Assembly: GCA_021773435.1 (NCBI GenBank)
Contig: JAJFKC010000011.1
Span: 1-60,562, forward strand
Reading direction: 5' to 3'
DNA length: 60,562 nt
Origin: Porticoccaceae bacterium
Lineage (GTDB): Bacteria > Pseudomonadota > Gammaproteobacteria > Pseudomonadales > Porticoccaceae
Each line of letters starts with the position of its first letter. Position 1 is the first letter of the stretch. The translations under genes and the position numbers were made by a program. This document shows positions 33,910 through 43,506 of this stretch, piece after piece. Below the pieces are notes generated by a model. That model searched no databases, was not told the DNA's origin, and was given only the letters and a program-made list of their open reading frames with translations.

Positions 33910-34353
33910 ATGGCAACGCAAAAGTCAGGAAGAAAGATAAAGCGACAACTGGTCGCTGAAATCAACGTCGTGCCCTATATCGATGTCATGCTGGTATTGC
34001 TAATTGTCTTTATGATCACCGCGCCATTATTGATGCAGGGCGTTAAAGTCGATTTGCCAAAGGCGCCCACCAGCCCCCTTGATGACAAGGCCAAAGACCC
34101 GCTGATTATCTCTATCAAGGCTGATGGCAGTTACTACGTCGATTTGGGTAATGGTAAAAACCTCAAAGAACCATTGCCCGATATTGTCACCAAAATTGGC
34201 AAGGTGCTAGCTCAGAAACCGGATACCCCGGTGCTTGTCTGGGGTGATCAAAAGGTCGAATACGGTGTGGTGGTGAATTTGATGGCGCAGCTACAGGGTG
34301 CTGGTGCTCCCAGCGTGGGTTTGGTCACTGAACCGCACTCAGGAAAGCGCTAG
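33910..34353 (+). CDS. tolR: Tol-Pal stator subunit TolR
   Basis: ExbD/TolR family protein, 147 residues. One membrane helix opening with AEINVVPYIDVMLVLLIVFM; Asp25 is the proton-carrying residue. A periplasmic domain follows (DPLIISIKADGSYYVD). It pairs with TolQ to drive TolA. The gene starts two bases after the tolQ stop, indicating coupled expression. Its helix is the reference against which the vWA proteins at 10674-12801 were compared. Confidence 0.97.
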   Translation: MATQKSGRKIKRQLVAEINVVPYIDVMLVLLIVFMITAPLLMQGVKVDLPKAPTSPLDDKAKDPLIISIKADGSYYVDLGNGKNLKEPLPDIVTKIGKVLAQKPDTPVLVWGDQKVEYGVVVNLMAQLQGAGAPSVGLVTEPHSGKR

Positions 34354-34415
34354 CTGCTTGTGAATAAGATTGCCACGGGCCAGAGAAACAAACATAGGCG
34401 GGGGTCAGTCTGTCT

Positions 34416-35210
34416 GTGAGACTGCTTCCCGTAAGATTAGGCAAGCTGCCTGGTTATTCAGTTGCCATTGTAAGCAGCCTCTCTTTGCATGGCCTGCTGC
34501 TATTGATCGTTATTGTTGGCTGGACACCGGAGCGAAAGGATGTGCAAATTCGACCGCAATATATTCAGGCGACACTTTTGCAGGTTAAGCCGCCCAAAGC
34601 GCCGGTAGCTAAAAAGGCCGCCAAAAAACCTAAAGCGGTAGATAACAAGCAACAAAAACTGGTAGTAAAAAAGCGCGCCGAGGCAAAGAAACGAGAGCAG
34701 GAAAAACGTAAAATTCGTCTTCGCGAAGAGAAAAAGAAGCGTGAAGCACTGACAAAAAAAGAACGCTTGCGCAAAGAACAAGAACAGGCAAAAAAAGATC
34801 AGCAGAAGAAACAGGCTGAAGCTCGCCGTCGAGAGCAGGAGCTGGCCTTTGCCGATGCACTCAGCGAAGAAGAAGATTATATTTCCGCCGCCGCGGACGA
34901 GCAGCTGGTCGGAAGTTACAAAGCTTATATTCGTGACCGCATCGTTAATAACTGGAGTCGCCCACCCAGCGCGCGACGTAATATGAAGGTGGTTCTGGGT
35001 ATTCAACTAGTCCCGACCGGGCGGGTCGTATCGGTGGCGGTCGAAAAAACCAGTGGCAATAGTGCCTTTGATCGCTCGGCAGAGCAGGCGGTTTACAAGG
35101 TGGAGCGGTTTGAGAAATTGCAGGAATTATCACAGGCGAGTCCTCGCGTATTTGAAAAGACTTTTCGGCACTTCCGCCTGACCTTTACCCCTGATGATTT
35201 GCGTTTATAG
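34416..35210 (+). CDS. tolA: Tol-Pal energy transducer TolA
   Basis: Inner-membrane anchored protein of 264 residues: one N-terminal helix (SLSLHGLLLLIVIVGW), a long Lys/Glu/Arg/Ala-rich coiled region (about 55-145) and a C-terminal domain (about 165-264) with VGSYKAYIRDRIVNNW and VVLGIQLVPTGRVVSV, like TolA domain III. It links the TolQR motor to TolB and Pal. GTG start with a G-rich site upstream. The overall order tolQ-tolR-tolA-tolB-pal is complete. Confidence 0.95.
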   Translation: MRLLPVRLGKLPGYSVAIVSSLSLHGLLLLIVIVGWTPERKDVQIRPQYIQATLLQVKPPKAPVAKKAAKKPKAVDNKQQKLVVKKRAEAKKREQEKRKIRLREEKKKREALTKKERLRKEQEQAKKDQQKKQAEARRREQELAFADALSEEEDYISAAADEQLVGSYKAYIRDRIVNNWSRPPSARRNMKVVLGIQLVPTGRVVSVAVEKTSGNSAFDRSAEQAVYKVERFEKLQELSQASPRVFEKTFRHFRLTFTPDDLRL

Positions 35211-35278
35211 AGCCGTTATTTAGCCAGCCTTAATTCAACAGCCTCAACAACACTGGAATTAATAAAAAGGAGTTCCCA

Positions 35279-36580
35279 TTGTTTAACAGCCGTTCCTTGA
35301 TAGCTTTGATAGTGACATTAATATTAGCGCTGGTGTTGGCGAATCGCGCAAATGCTGAATTAAATATTGAGATTACTAGCGGTGCGGACAATCCGACCCA
35401 AATTGCCATTGCTCCGATTCAGTTCGGCGCAAACAAGAGCGCGGACATCAGCAAAATTATCGCTGACGATTTGCGCCGCAGTGGGTTGTTTGAAGCGATG
35501 CCCCGGGCCAATATGTTGTCCCATCCGGCCGTGGCGAAGGATGTCTATTACCGCGACTGGCGAATAGTCGGCATAGAATATCTGGTGGTCGGCAAAGCGC
35601 TACGTCAGCCCGATGGGCGTACTCAGATAACCTTCAGCTTGCTAGAAATACTCGGTGAGCGGACCTTGTTTACCCACAAGGTTCAAGGGACAGATAGTGA
35701 GTCGCGCGACGTCGCCCATTACATCAGCGATAAAGTGTTCGAAACGATCACTGGTATTCAGGGCGCTTTTTCTACGCGACTGGCCTATGTCACTGCAACG
35801 CCTGAGCAGGGTGCTATGGTTTATCGCTTAATGATTTCCGACGCTGACGGTGCCAGAGAAAGATTGATGCTGAAGTCTAAAGAGCCGATCATGTCACCCA
35901 ACTGGTCACCGGATGGCAAGGAACTGATATATGTGTCGTTTGAAACGGGTCGACCAGCGATTTTCCGTCAGCGTTTAGTCGGTGCGAAACGGGAGCAATT
36001 AACTAACTTTCGCGGGCTCAATGGTGCTCCGTCCTGGTCGCCTGATAGTCGCAGTTTAGCCCTGGTGTTGTCGAAAGATGGCAATCCTGAAATCTACCTG
36101 TACAGTTTGGCCGCCAGAAGTTTTTCTCGTTTAACGCGACATTTTGGTATTGATACTGAACCCAACTGGACACCCGATGGCGAGGCGATTGTATTTACCT
36201 CAGATCGTGGCGGTTCACCGCAAATATACGAGCTGACAATTGGTTCAGGAAAAATTCAGCGATTGACTTTTAAGGGTTCATATAATGCTCGACCAAGATT
36301 GGCCGCAGATGGTCGAACCCTGGTGATGGTGCATCGTGATGGAGGGGCATTTCATATTGCCTCCCAGGATCTCGTTACGGGAGACTTACGGATACTCACT
36401 ACGACCAGGCTTGATGAATCGCCTACCGTCGCCCCAAATGGCGCGATGTTGCTATACGCAACCAAGGTTGGTAACCGCGGTGTTCTCGCTGCGGTTTCAA
36501 TCGACGCTGGCGTGAAGTATTTACTCCCCTCCAGACAAGGAGATGTTAGGGAACCTGCATGGTCGCCCTTTTTAAGATAA
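35279..36580 (+). CDS. tolB: Tol-Pal periplasmic beta-propeller TolB
   Basis: Periplasmic protein of 433 residues with a signal peptide (about 7-26, ending NANA), an N-terminal alpha/beta domain ([17 protein letters not shown] region) and a six-bladed beta-propeller, visible as repeats of [22 protein letters not shown] and [11 protein letters not shown]. It binds Pal and TolA. Start TTG with a near-perfect AAAAGGAG upstream; no ATG lies suitably close. Confidence 0.97.
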   Translation: MFNSRSLIALIVTLILALVLANRANAELNIEITSGADNPTQIAIAPIQFGANKSADISKIIADDLRRSGLFEAMPRANMLSHPAVAKDVYYRDWRIVGIEYLVVGKALRQPDGRTQITFSLLEILGERTLFTHKVQGTDSESRDVAHYISDKVFETITGIQGAFSTRLAYVTATPEQGAMVYRLMISDADGARERLMLKSKEPIMSPNWSPDGKELIYVSFETGRPAIFRQRLVGAKREQLTNFRGLNGAPSWSPDSRSLALVLSKDGNPEIYLYSLAARSFSRLTRHFGIDTEPNWTPDGEAIVFTSDRGGSPQIYELTIGSGKIQRLTFKGSYNARPRLAADGRTLVMVHRDGGAFHIASQDLVTGDLRILTTTRLDESPTVAPNGAMLLYATKVGNRGVLAAVSIDAGVKYLLPSRQGDVREPAWSPFLR

Positions 36581-36630
36581 TCGTTTAAAGTACGCCTGTT
36601 CCATCAGGCTTCCACCCTTAGGAGAAATAA

Positions 36631-37137
36631 ATGAAGCATTCCACCTTAAAAGCTACAATTTTCATCAGTGTCCTATCGTTGTTTTTAGCAGCTTGTTCTA
36701 GCACCCCTTCGGATTCTGGGACTAGTACAAGCAATGACGCAATGTCCAGCGGGAGCGTTTCCACAGGTAGTGTCGGTGGTGATGGTGTTTACGGCGGTGG
36801 TGTCGACGCAAGAGGCGGAGTAGATACCGTCTTTTATTTTGAATTCGATAAGGCCATTTTGACGCCAGAGGCTATATCAGCTCTGCGGATACATGCACAA
36901 AGATTAATGTCCAACCCGGTTAGTGTGCGGCTCGAAGGCCATGCAGACGAAAGGGGTACGCGCGAATACAACATGGCCCTTGGCGAACGCCGGGGTGCTG
37001 CGGTAAAAGAATTTTTAATGCTGCAAGGTGTTAATGGCGGCGTTTTAGAAGTGATAAGTTATGGCGAAGAACGCCCGGCGGCCATGGCCAGTGACGAGTC
37101 GAGCTGGGCGCAGAATCGGCGCGTCGAGATAAAATAA
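36631..37137 (+). CDS. pal: Peptidoglycan-associated lipoprotein Pal
   Basis: Outer-membrane lipoprotein of 168 residues: lipobox LAAC (Cys22), a Ser/Gly-rich linker and an OmpA-like peptidoglycan-binding domain (about 65-168) with VYFEFD-like start (FYFEFDKA), [14 protein letters not shown] and [14 protein letters not shown]. It anchors the outer membrane to peptidoglycan and is recycled by Tol. ATG with AGGAGAAATAA just upstream. Confidence 0.98.
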   Translation: MKHSTLKATIFISVLSLFLAACSSTPSDSGTSTSNDAMSSGSVSTGSVGGDGVYGGGVDARGGVDTVFYFEFDKAILTPEAISALRIHAQRLMSNPVSVRLEGHADERGTREYNMALGERRGAAVKEFLMLQGVNGGVLEVISYGEERPAAMASDESSWAQNRRVEIK

Positions 37138-37151
37138 TCTGTAGCGAGCGT

Positions 37152-37174
37152 AAGCCCACTAAAAGAGTGGGCTT
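37152..37174 (+). other. Stem-loop between pal and cpoB
   Basis: Perfect 9-bp stem aagcccact/agtgggctt with a 5-nt loop (aaaag), 15 nt after the pal stop. It lacks a T-run, so it may be an mRNA-stabilising or partly terminating structure that lowers cpoB expression relative to pal. Confidence 0.5.
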
Positions 37175-37286
37175 GATCTGGTTCGCAGGTTCAGAAGAGT
37201 GACTTATGCTACTGCCGCTGCTATCAGTCTCGAAGGGGCTTGGCAGGCAGCCTCATAAAATACCTCCGGATAACTGAGCGAATACT

Positions 37287-38147
37287 TTGATAAATAACCG
37301 ATCGACCTTTGCTGTCATGCCATTTGTTTTTTTACTCGCATTGACTACAAACAATTCGTCTAAAGCGGCTGCCCCTGTTGAGGAACTTGGTGGTCCTGGT
37401 GCCAGGACAACTGGCAATGCTCCCCGAGTAACCCCGGGTTTAGGTACTGACTCCTCTACAGCTCGTCCCGCAGCAAACAATGACTCATATAGTGACCCCT
37501 TCTATCGTATGCAGCTACTCCAGGAAGAATTGCGGCAGCTGCGAGGGATGATTGAGGAGCAGGCCCACGAGCTGACTCTGCTGAAAAAAAGGCAGCAGGA
37601 AGATTATCTTGATCTTGATCGCCGTTTAACCTCGTCCAAGCATATAACGCCGGGCGCATCTGTTGGCAATGTGCCAGGGGGTGGCGTGTCGTCTTCTAAT
37701 CCAGCTGTAAATGTTACTCCGACCCGTAGCCCGCCAAGGTCAGCTAATGATGCAAATATCGAGATGCGGGCTGGAGGTAGTGCGGAGAAGAAAGCCTATG
37801 ATCAGGCTTATGGATTATTAAAGGCCAGAAGAATTGATGACGCAAAAAACGCCTTGAAAAGATTTAAACAAAATTACCCTTCAGGTCCTTATACCGCGAA
37901 TGCGCATTATTGGCTTGGTGAGCTCTATCTTTTGGCTGAGGAGTTACCTGAGGCCGAGGCAGAATTTTCTGCCATTGTTCAGAAATACCCAGCCCATAGA
38001 AAGGTTAACGACGCTACGTTTAAATTGGGTAAAATTTATCATATGCAAAATAAACCGAAAAAGGCCAGAATGCTTTTAGAGCTCGTAGCGGCGGGTTCAG
38101 GAGGCGCAGCCAAGTTGGCTCAGGATTATTTGCGGCGCAATTTCTAA
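37287..38147 (+). CDS. cpoB: Cell division coordinator CpoB (YbgF)
   Basis: Periplasmic protein of 286 residues: signal peptide (about 10-28, ending SKA), a helical trimerisation segment with LQEELRQLRGMIEEQ, a Gly/Pro/Ser-rich linker, then TPR repeats (about 165-285; YDQAYGLLKARRIDDAKNAL is in the first). It coordinates Tol with peptidoglycan synthesis. The start is TTG with GAG upstream; a later ATG (37317) would cut into the signal peptide. Confidence 0.93.
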   Translation: MINNRSTFAVMPFVFLLALTTNNSSKAAAPVEELGGPGARTTGNAPRVTPGLGTDSSTARPAANNDSYSDPFYRMQLLQEELRQLRGMIEEQAHELTLLKKRQQEDYLDLDRRLTSSKHITPGASVGNVPGGGVSSSNPAVNVTPTRSPPRSANDANIEMRAGGSAEKKAYDQAYGLLKARRIDDAKNALKRFKQNYPSGPYTANAHYWLGELYLLAEELPEAEAEFSAIVQKYPAHRKVNDATFKLGKIYHMQNKPKKARMLLELVAAGSGGAAKLAQDYLRRNF

Positions 38148-38221
38148 TAGGCAGTCCGACACTATAGCTAGTGCTAAATCGACCATTTAATTAGCTGTGC
38201 CACTTTAACTTATCTGATTCT

Positions 38222-38872
38222 ATGCCCGACGATACCGTTCGTATCACCGAAATTTTTTATTCTTTGCAAGGCGAAACCTCAACTGTTGGTTTGCCGATGG
38301 CGTTTATCCGCCTCACAGGCTGCCCCCTGCGCTGTGGTTACTGTGATACCGAATACGCATTTCATGGCGGCGAAAAATTCACCATCGATGAAATTCTTAT
38401 CAAAGTAGCCAGCTTTAGTGCTTCTTATGTGACTGTGACGGGCGGTGAGCCGCTGGTCCAGCCGGTTTGTTTGGCATTACTAAGTCAACTCTGTGACTTA
38501 AATTATCAGGTGTCATTGGAAACCAGTGGTGCTCTGCCGATCAAAGAAGTTGACCCGAGAGTCGCCGTTATCCTTGATATAAAGACCCCTGGCTCAGGAG
38601 AGGTGAGGCGTAATCTGTGGGAAAACCTGTCCCACCTGAAGAGTAATGACGAAATAAAGTTTGTTATCTGTGATCGACAGGATTACGAATGGGCACGTCT
38701 ACAGCTGGATCAACACCAGCTCCTTGAGCGGGACGTCGAAGTGTTGTTTTCGCCCAGCTATAGCCAGATTGATGCCCGCAGTTTGGCGGACTGGATTCTC
38801 GAAGATAAATTGCCGGTGCGTATGCAATTGCAGCTTCACAAGCAGCTTTGGGGCGACGTCCCCGGTAAGTAA
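38222..38872 (+). CDS. queE: 7-carboxy-7-deazaguanine synthase QueE
   Basis: Radical-SAM enzyme of 216 residues. The [4Fe-4S] cluster ligands are Cys34-x3-Cys38-x2-Cys41, in [10 protein letters not shown]. It converts 6-carboxy-5,6,7,8-tetrahydropterin to 7-carboxy-7-deazaguanine in queuosine biosynthesis. The adjacent queC gene performs the next step. Its place after cpoB is typical of Pseudomonas-like genomes. ATG start. Confidence 0.96.
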   Translation: MPDDTVRITEIFYSLQGETSTVGLPMAFIRLTGCPLRCGYCDTEYAFHGGEKFTIDEILIKVASFSASYVTVTGGEPLVQPVCLALLSQLCDLNYQVSLETSGALPIKEVDPRVAVILDIKTPGSGEVRRNLWENLSHLKSNDEIKFVICDRQDYEWARLQLDQHQLLERDVEVLFSPSYSQIDARSLADWILEDKLPVRMQLQLHKQLWGDVPGK

Positions 38873-38895
38873 TTAGGGGGAAATTAATTCTGTCT

Positions 38896-39585
38896 ATGGA
38901 TCATAAAAAAGCTGTCGTACTGGTGTCAGGGGGACTAGATTCAGCGACTGCCCTCGCCATCGCTGCCGATCAAGGTTTTGTTTGTCACTGTCTGGCCTTT
39001 GATTATGGCCAGCGGCATCGCAGTGAGTTAAACGCATCGAAGCGCATCAGTGCTGAGCTAAATGCCGCTGCCCATAAGCTGGTCAAGCTAGACTTACAGG
39101 CTATCGGCGGATCAGCTTTAACTGATATCAGCATAGATGTTCCAGAATCAGACCTTGTGGTTGAGGACAGCGGTGGTATCCCTATTACCTACGTGCCAGC
39201 CCGCAACACTATTTTCCTTTCTATCGCCCTGGGTTGGGCTGAAGTGCTCGGTGCCACAGATATATTTATCGGCGTAAACGCCGTAGATTATTCGGGTTAT
39301 CCTGATTGTCGACCGGAATATATCGCAGCCTTCGAGGCCATGGCTAATCTGGCGACTCGGGCCAGTGTCGAAGGTCAGTGCTTCAACATTCATACGCCGC
39401 TTATCTCAATGACCAAACAAGAGATCATCAAACGGGGCCTAACACTGGGTGTCGATTATGGCCTCACGGTGTCCTGTTATCAGGCAACGGAGTCCGGCCT
39501 TGCCTGCGGACGCTGCGATAGTTGCCAGCTTCGAAAGCAGGGTTTTTCGGCTGCCGGAGTTATCGATCCGACCCGCTATAAATAG
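38896..39585 (+). CDS. queC: 7-cyano-7-deazaguanine synthase QueC
   Basis: ATP-dependent enzyme of 229 residues that makes preQ0 from 7-carboxy-7-deazaguanine. Seen: PP-loop SGGLDS (11-16) and four zinc-binding Cys residues at the C-terminus (Cys194, Cys204, Cys207, Cys210). It is 23 nt downstream of queE, and the tRNA-Lys gene follows. ATG start. Confidence 0.97.
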   Translation: MDHKKAVVLVSGGLDSATALAIAADQGFVCHCLAFDYGQRHRSELNASKRISAELNAAAHKLVKLDLQAIGGSALTDISIDVPESDLVVEDSGGIPITYVPARNTIFLSIALGWAEVLGATDIFIGVNAVDYSGYPDCRPEYIAAFEAMANLATRASVEGQCFNIHTPLISMTKQEIIKRGLTLGVDYGLTVSCYQATESGLACGRCDSCQLRKQGFSAAGVIDPTRYK

Positions 39586-39596
39586 CGATATTGAGC

Positions 39597-39624
39597 TTGA
39601 CCTTTAACGCCCGATAAGTAAGAT
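39597..39624 (+). promoter_or_regulatory. Candidate promoter of tRNA-Lys
   Basis: TTGACC (39597-39602), 16-bp spacer, TAAGAT (39619-39624), then a GC-rich discriminator (gcgcc), as is usual for stringently controlled tRNA genes. The tRNA begins 15 nt further on. Confidence 0.55.
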
Positions 39625-39639
39625 ATGCGCCTCTTTGCC

Positions 39640-39715
39640 GGGCCGTTAGCTCAGTTGGTAGAGCAGTTGGCTTTTAACCAATTGGTCGCTGGTTCGAATC
39701 CAGCACGGCCCACCA
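39640..39715 (+). tRNA. tRNA-Lys (anticodon UUU)
   Basis: A 76-nt tRNA that folds as a standard cloverleaf: acceptor stem GGGCCGT/ACGGCCC, D-arm GCTC/GAGC, anticodon stem GTTGG/CCAAT with loop CTTTTAA (anticodon TTT at 39673-39675), T-arm GCTGG/CCAGC with TTCGAAT, and an encoded CCA. It follows queC as in Pseudomonas. There is no integrase or attachment-site duplication after it. Confidence 0.98.
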
Positions 39716-39832
39716 TTTCGCCAATAGATCAAACACTAAAAATTGGCATAATCGCCTGGCGAGATGTCTGTCGGTCTGGCTAGAGCACTCCATGCGCCCT
39801 ACAATCGGCGCGTCAGCTACCGGAGAGAAGCA

Positions 39833-41233
39833 TTGTTTAATCGAACTATCGCCTTGATCACTGGGCTGTTGATCACCCAGCCAGGTTGGGCATCTACAGA
39901 GTTGGGCACATCTTTAGATTTAACTACTCATTGGGTGGGTTACACGGCTCTTGCTATCTTCGCAGTGGCGTATGCGTTGGTTATTGCCGAAGAATACATT
40001 CATCTGCGTAAGTCAAAACCTGTGTTATTGGCGGCTGGCTTGATCTGGGTCATTATTGCGCTGGCTTATAATTCTGACGGGCTACCCCATGAAGTAGAGT
40101 CCGGTATACGACATAATTTCCTCGAATACGGCGAGCTATTCTTCTTCCTGCTGGTGGCGATGACTTATATCAACGCCATGGTTGAACGCGGAGTGTTTGA
40201 CGAACTACGCAACTGGTTAATTAGAAAAGGCTTTAGTTATCGTTCGCTGTTCTGGTTAACGGGCATCCTGGCATTTTTCATATCACCGATTGCGGATAAC
40301 CTAACCACCGCGTTAATCATGTGTGCCGTAGTGTTAGCGGTGGGTGAAGGTCAGCCCAAATTCGTTGCCATCGCTTGCATCAATATTGTGGTGGGGGCTA
40401 ACGCAGGGGGTGCCTTTAGTCCATTTGGAGATATCACTACCTTAATGGTATGGCAGAAGGGTGTTGTCGATTTCTGGGAGTTTTTTGCTCTGTTTGTGCC
40501 GTCGGCGGTGAATTTTGTTATACCAGCATTCATCATGCAATTTGCTTTGCCTTCAGGTCAGCCCGAGGCAGTGGATGTCGAAGAAAAAGTGATGAAATAT
40601 GGTGGACTGACAATTGTGGGTTTATTTTTGGCGACTATTGTTACCGCCGTGTCATTCCATAACTTTCTTCATATCCCACCTGTATTTGGCATGATGACGG
40701 GATTGGCGTATCTGAAGTTCTATGGTTTTTATTTGAATCGAAAGTCTATTTCTATGTCTTTCTCAAGTGAAAACCCACCGGGTGCTGAGGACAATCCGTT
40801 TAGTTTCGATGTGTTTGATAAAATTGCAAACGCCGAGTGGGACACGCTGTTTTTCTTTTACGGCGTGATTTTGGCCGTTGGCGGGCTCGGCTTTATTGGT
40901 TATCTAGGTTTGGTGTCTGAATTTAGTTATGGCGAGCTTGGGCCAACTACCTCTAATATTCTTGTTGGGCTTCTTTCGGCGATTATCGATAATATTCCGG
41001 TCATGTTTGCCGTGTTGACCATGAACCCGGATATGTCACACAGCCAATGGTTGCTAGTGACGTTGACAGCTGGTGTGGGCGGTAGCTTGTTATCAGTCGG
41101 TTCCGCAGCGGGCGTTGCCTTGATGGGACAAGCGCGAGGCCAATACACATTCTTTAGCCATTTGAAGTGGACACCGGTTATTGCGCTGGGTTACGGAGCT
41201 AGCATCTGGGTTCATTTATGGATGAATGGATGA
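39833..41233 (+). CDS. nhaD: Na+/H+ antiporter NhaD
   Basis: An NhaD-family sodium/proton antiporter of about 466 residues with 11-13 predicted membrane helices. Family marks include SPIADNLTTALIMC (first antiparallel inverted segment), GANAGGAFSPFGDITTLM and the second half repeat SAIIDNIPVMFAVL. It would export Na+ in marine conditions. Start: I chose TTG with GGAGAG 5 nt before; an ATG at 39764 would add a 23-residue basic stretch. An N-terminal hydrophobic segment ending GWAS looks like a cleaved signal peptide, as reported for other NhaD proteins. Confidence 0.93.
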   Translation: MFNRTIALITGLLITQPGWASTELGTSLDLTTHWVGYTALAIFAVAYALVIAEEYIHLRKSKPVLLAAGLIWVIIALAYNSDGLPHEVESGIRHNFLEYGELFFFLLVAMTYINAMVERGVFDELRNWLIRKGFSYRSLFWLTGILAFFISPIADNLTTALIMCAVVLAVGEGQPKFVAIACINIVVGANAGGAFSPFGDITTLMVWQKGVVDFWEFFALFVPSAVNFVIPAFIMQFALPSGQPEAVDVEEKVMKYGGLTIVGLFLATIVTAVSFHNFLHIPPVFGMMTGLAYLKFYGFYLNRKSISMSFSSENPPGAEDNPFSFDVFDKIANAEWDTLFFFYGVILAVGGLGFIGYLGLVSEFSYGELGPTTSNILVGLLSAIIDNIPVMFAVLTMNPDMSHSQWLLVTLTAGVGGSLLSVGSAAGVALMGQARGQYTFFSHLKWTPVIALGYGASIWVHLWMNG

Positions 41234-41242
41234 ATGGATAAA
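41219..41242. repeat. 8-bp tandem repeat over the nhaD stop codon
   Basis: Three copies of atggatga (the third is atggataa). The stop codon of nhaD (41231-41233) lies in the second copy. Confidence 0.85.
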
Positions 41243-41524
41243 CGGATATACCCAGTCAATGAATTTATTTGACCTTTTGCTTTACGGCAGTGGTTAAGTA
41301 CTAATCTTGAAGGCACATTTAGTATTTGAGTCTTATATCATCGATGGACTCCCACTGTTCGAGTCAACCAACACCGGTCACTTGGTGAGATAAGTAATAG
41401 GCTTCATATAATCATGAATGGGGTGGGTTTGGCCATAGAAGCTGCTCAAGTATACTCCGGCCGGAAAAATGTGGCCTCCGTGGGGCAGTCTACAATGCTT
41501 TTATCTGTTTTGGTTGCCCTTTGC

Positions 41525-43345
41525 TTACGGCATCTTTCTGCTCCCACTATTCTCGGCAGATGAATTAATTGCGCTGTCAGTGAGCTCATTCACTGCATGC
41601 TCAATAGAAAGATAAACGCGTTCAGCGCCCAGTCGCTTACACAAGGTGGTGTTTTCAAGACGATCCATTACTGGGCCTTTTACTTCGGCAAGATGTAGCT
41701 GTACGCCAGACGTACTCAATTCTTCTTCGATATTTTCAAGCAATTCCAGGCCGCTAGTATCGACATAGGCGACACCGGAAAAAACCAGCACAACATCTTT
41801 TAAGCCGTCGTATGCCAGTAGCAAATTATGTAGCTCGGTTTCGACCTGAGGAATATTGGCAAAATAAATGTTTTCGTCGATCCGAACCAGCAACAGGCTG
41901 GGCCAGGTTTGTACCTCGTGGCGGTGAATATTGCGGTAGTGCTGGGTGTTGGGTACGCGGCCAATCACGGCAATATGGGGCCGACTGGTGCGATACAGGA
42001 ACAGTATTAACGCCAGACTAACACCGAGCATTAGCGCATGTTCGATACCAAAGGCGAGTACGCCAAATAAAGTTGCTGCCTGAGCGATGCCGTCGCCTCG
42101 GTCGTAACGCCAGGTGTGTTTGAGTGACTGGAAATCAATAAGCTGCCATACCGCAACAATGATAATCGCGGATAGCACGGATTTCGGTAGATTGGCTAAC
42201 AATCCCGTAAAGAAGAATGCCGCCAGGCCGACCAGTATCGCGGTGAAAATCGCGGCCATTTGAGTCCGCGCCCCAGCATCGAAATTCACCATCGAGCGGG
42301 AAAACCCTCCAGCTACTGGCATAGCGCCTGCACAGGAGGCGACGATATTGGTTAGGCCCAGCGCCCTGAACTCCTGATCCGGATCAATTCTTTCACGGCG
42401 GCGAAAAGCCAGCACTTTGGCCACGGAAATGCTTTCTACGTAGCCTATCACTGCAATCATGACTGCGGACGGTAGCAATTCAAACCAGCCGGGTTCTTGC
42501 AAAAACCCGATGCTCAAGCCAGGTAATCCTTGCGGAACGGTGCCGACAACAGCGATATTAAGTGCGTCTTTTGCACCTATTCCTGTGGCAATAATAATGG
42601 CTGAGACGACGACCAAGAGTGGCGCTGTACGGCCCAGTACGGTGGCGGTCTCTTTCTTGATGCCAAGACCGGACAGAAAGTTCACCAGTGGCGTGCGGGC
42701 CATCGCTAGTAAAACGATGGTAGTGATACCAAATATTGCCGTCGCAGCGTTCAGGTTTGTTATATCTATGATCAGAGTGTCTATCACCACCGCGAAACTG
42801 GAGCCTCGCGGTACAGTGATACCGGTGAGCGCGGCTAGCTGTGTGCCAATGATGAAAATGGCGGCGCCTGTTGTGAAGCCGGTCAATACCGGGTGACTAA
42901 TAAAGTTGGTCAACCAGCCCAGGCGTAATAGCCCCATCACCAACATGATCAACCCAGATAGTGCCGACAATATCAGTGCGCCGGTCAGATATTTTGCTGG
43001 ATCATCTCCGGCATAAGGTGCCAACGCCGCAGCAACCATTACTGCCGCCACCGCGACTGGCCCAACGGCCAGCGTGCGGCTTGTGCCAGTAAATGCATAA
43101 ATAATTGGTGGGATAACGCTGGCGTAGAGACCCACTTCAGGGGGTAACCCGGCCAGCAGTGCGTAGGCCAGGGCCTGGGGAACCAGCAAGATGGCCGTGA
43201 TCGTGCCGGCAAGTAAATCCTGACCAAAATGTTGGCCGTTGATGCCCTTTAAATCTGCCAGCAGTGGCAGATAACGTTGGTAGGAAGGTATTTTGTTGTT
43301 ATTAAACGTGTTATTCGAGGGTTTATCACTGCCTGGTTTTTGCAT
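41525..43345 (-). CDS. SulP family anion transporter
   Basis: A SulP/SLC26 transporter of 606 residues: about 12-14 membrane helices (about 35-445; LLAGTITAILLVPQALAYALLAG is in the first) and a C-terminal STAS domain (about 470-580; VLVFSGVAYVDTSGLELLE). Likely substrates are sulfate, bicarbonate or dicarboxylates; NhaD next to it suggests a sodium or anion context, but the two are convergent and need not be linked. ATG start. The tail after the STAS domain is Ser/Asn-rich. Confidence 0.9.
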   Translation of the reverse strand: MQKPGSDKPSNNTFNNNKIPSYQRYLPLLADLKGINGQHFGQDLLAGTITAILLVPQALAYALLAGLPPEVGLYASVIPPIIYAFTGTSRTLAVGPVAVAAVMVAAALAPYAGDDPAKYLTGALILSALSGLIMLVMGLLRLGWLTNFISHPVLTGFTTGAAIFIIGTQLAALTGITVPRGSSFAVVIDTLIIDITNLNAATAIFGITTIVLLAMARTPLVNFLSGLGIKKETATVLGRTAPLLVVVSAIIIATGIGAKDALNIAVVGTVPQGLPGLSIGFLQEPGWFELLPSAVMIAVIGYVESISVAKVLAFRRRERIDPDQEFRALGLTNIVASCAGAMPVAGGFSRSMVNFDAGARTQMAAIFTAILVGLAAFFFTGLLANLPKSVLSAIIIVAVWQLIDFQSLKHTWRYDRGDGIAQAATLFGVLAFGIEHALMLGVSLALILFLYRTSRPHIAVIGRVPNTQHYRNIHRHEVQTWPSLLLVRIDENIYFANIPQVETELHNLLLAYDGLKDVVLVFSGVAYVDTSGLELLENIEEELSTSGVQLHLAEVKGPVMDRLENTTLCKRLGAERVYLSIEHAVNELTDSAINSSAENSGSRKMP

Positions 43346-43506
43346 AGCCGGCTCGTTGATTGCTGCCTACTCGGTACCAACTAATCGACCGCATTTAGTC
43401 GTTAGTATTTATTGGACACTATATATTTCTATATAGAATAAATATATGCGAATTAGAATTAAAAGCTAAATCGGCAGGTTATGCTCCTGGTGCAACCGCA
43501 ACACCT

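Noticed and set aside
39640-39715. tRNA-Lys as an integration site of a mobile element
   Set aside because: No integrase gene or repeated 3' tRNA end was seen downstream; nhaD follows directly.
41234-41524. Hidden gene or terminator between nhaD and the SulP gene
   Set aside because: The 291-nt gap between these convergent genes has no convincing frame, RNA gene or strong hairpin.
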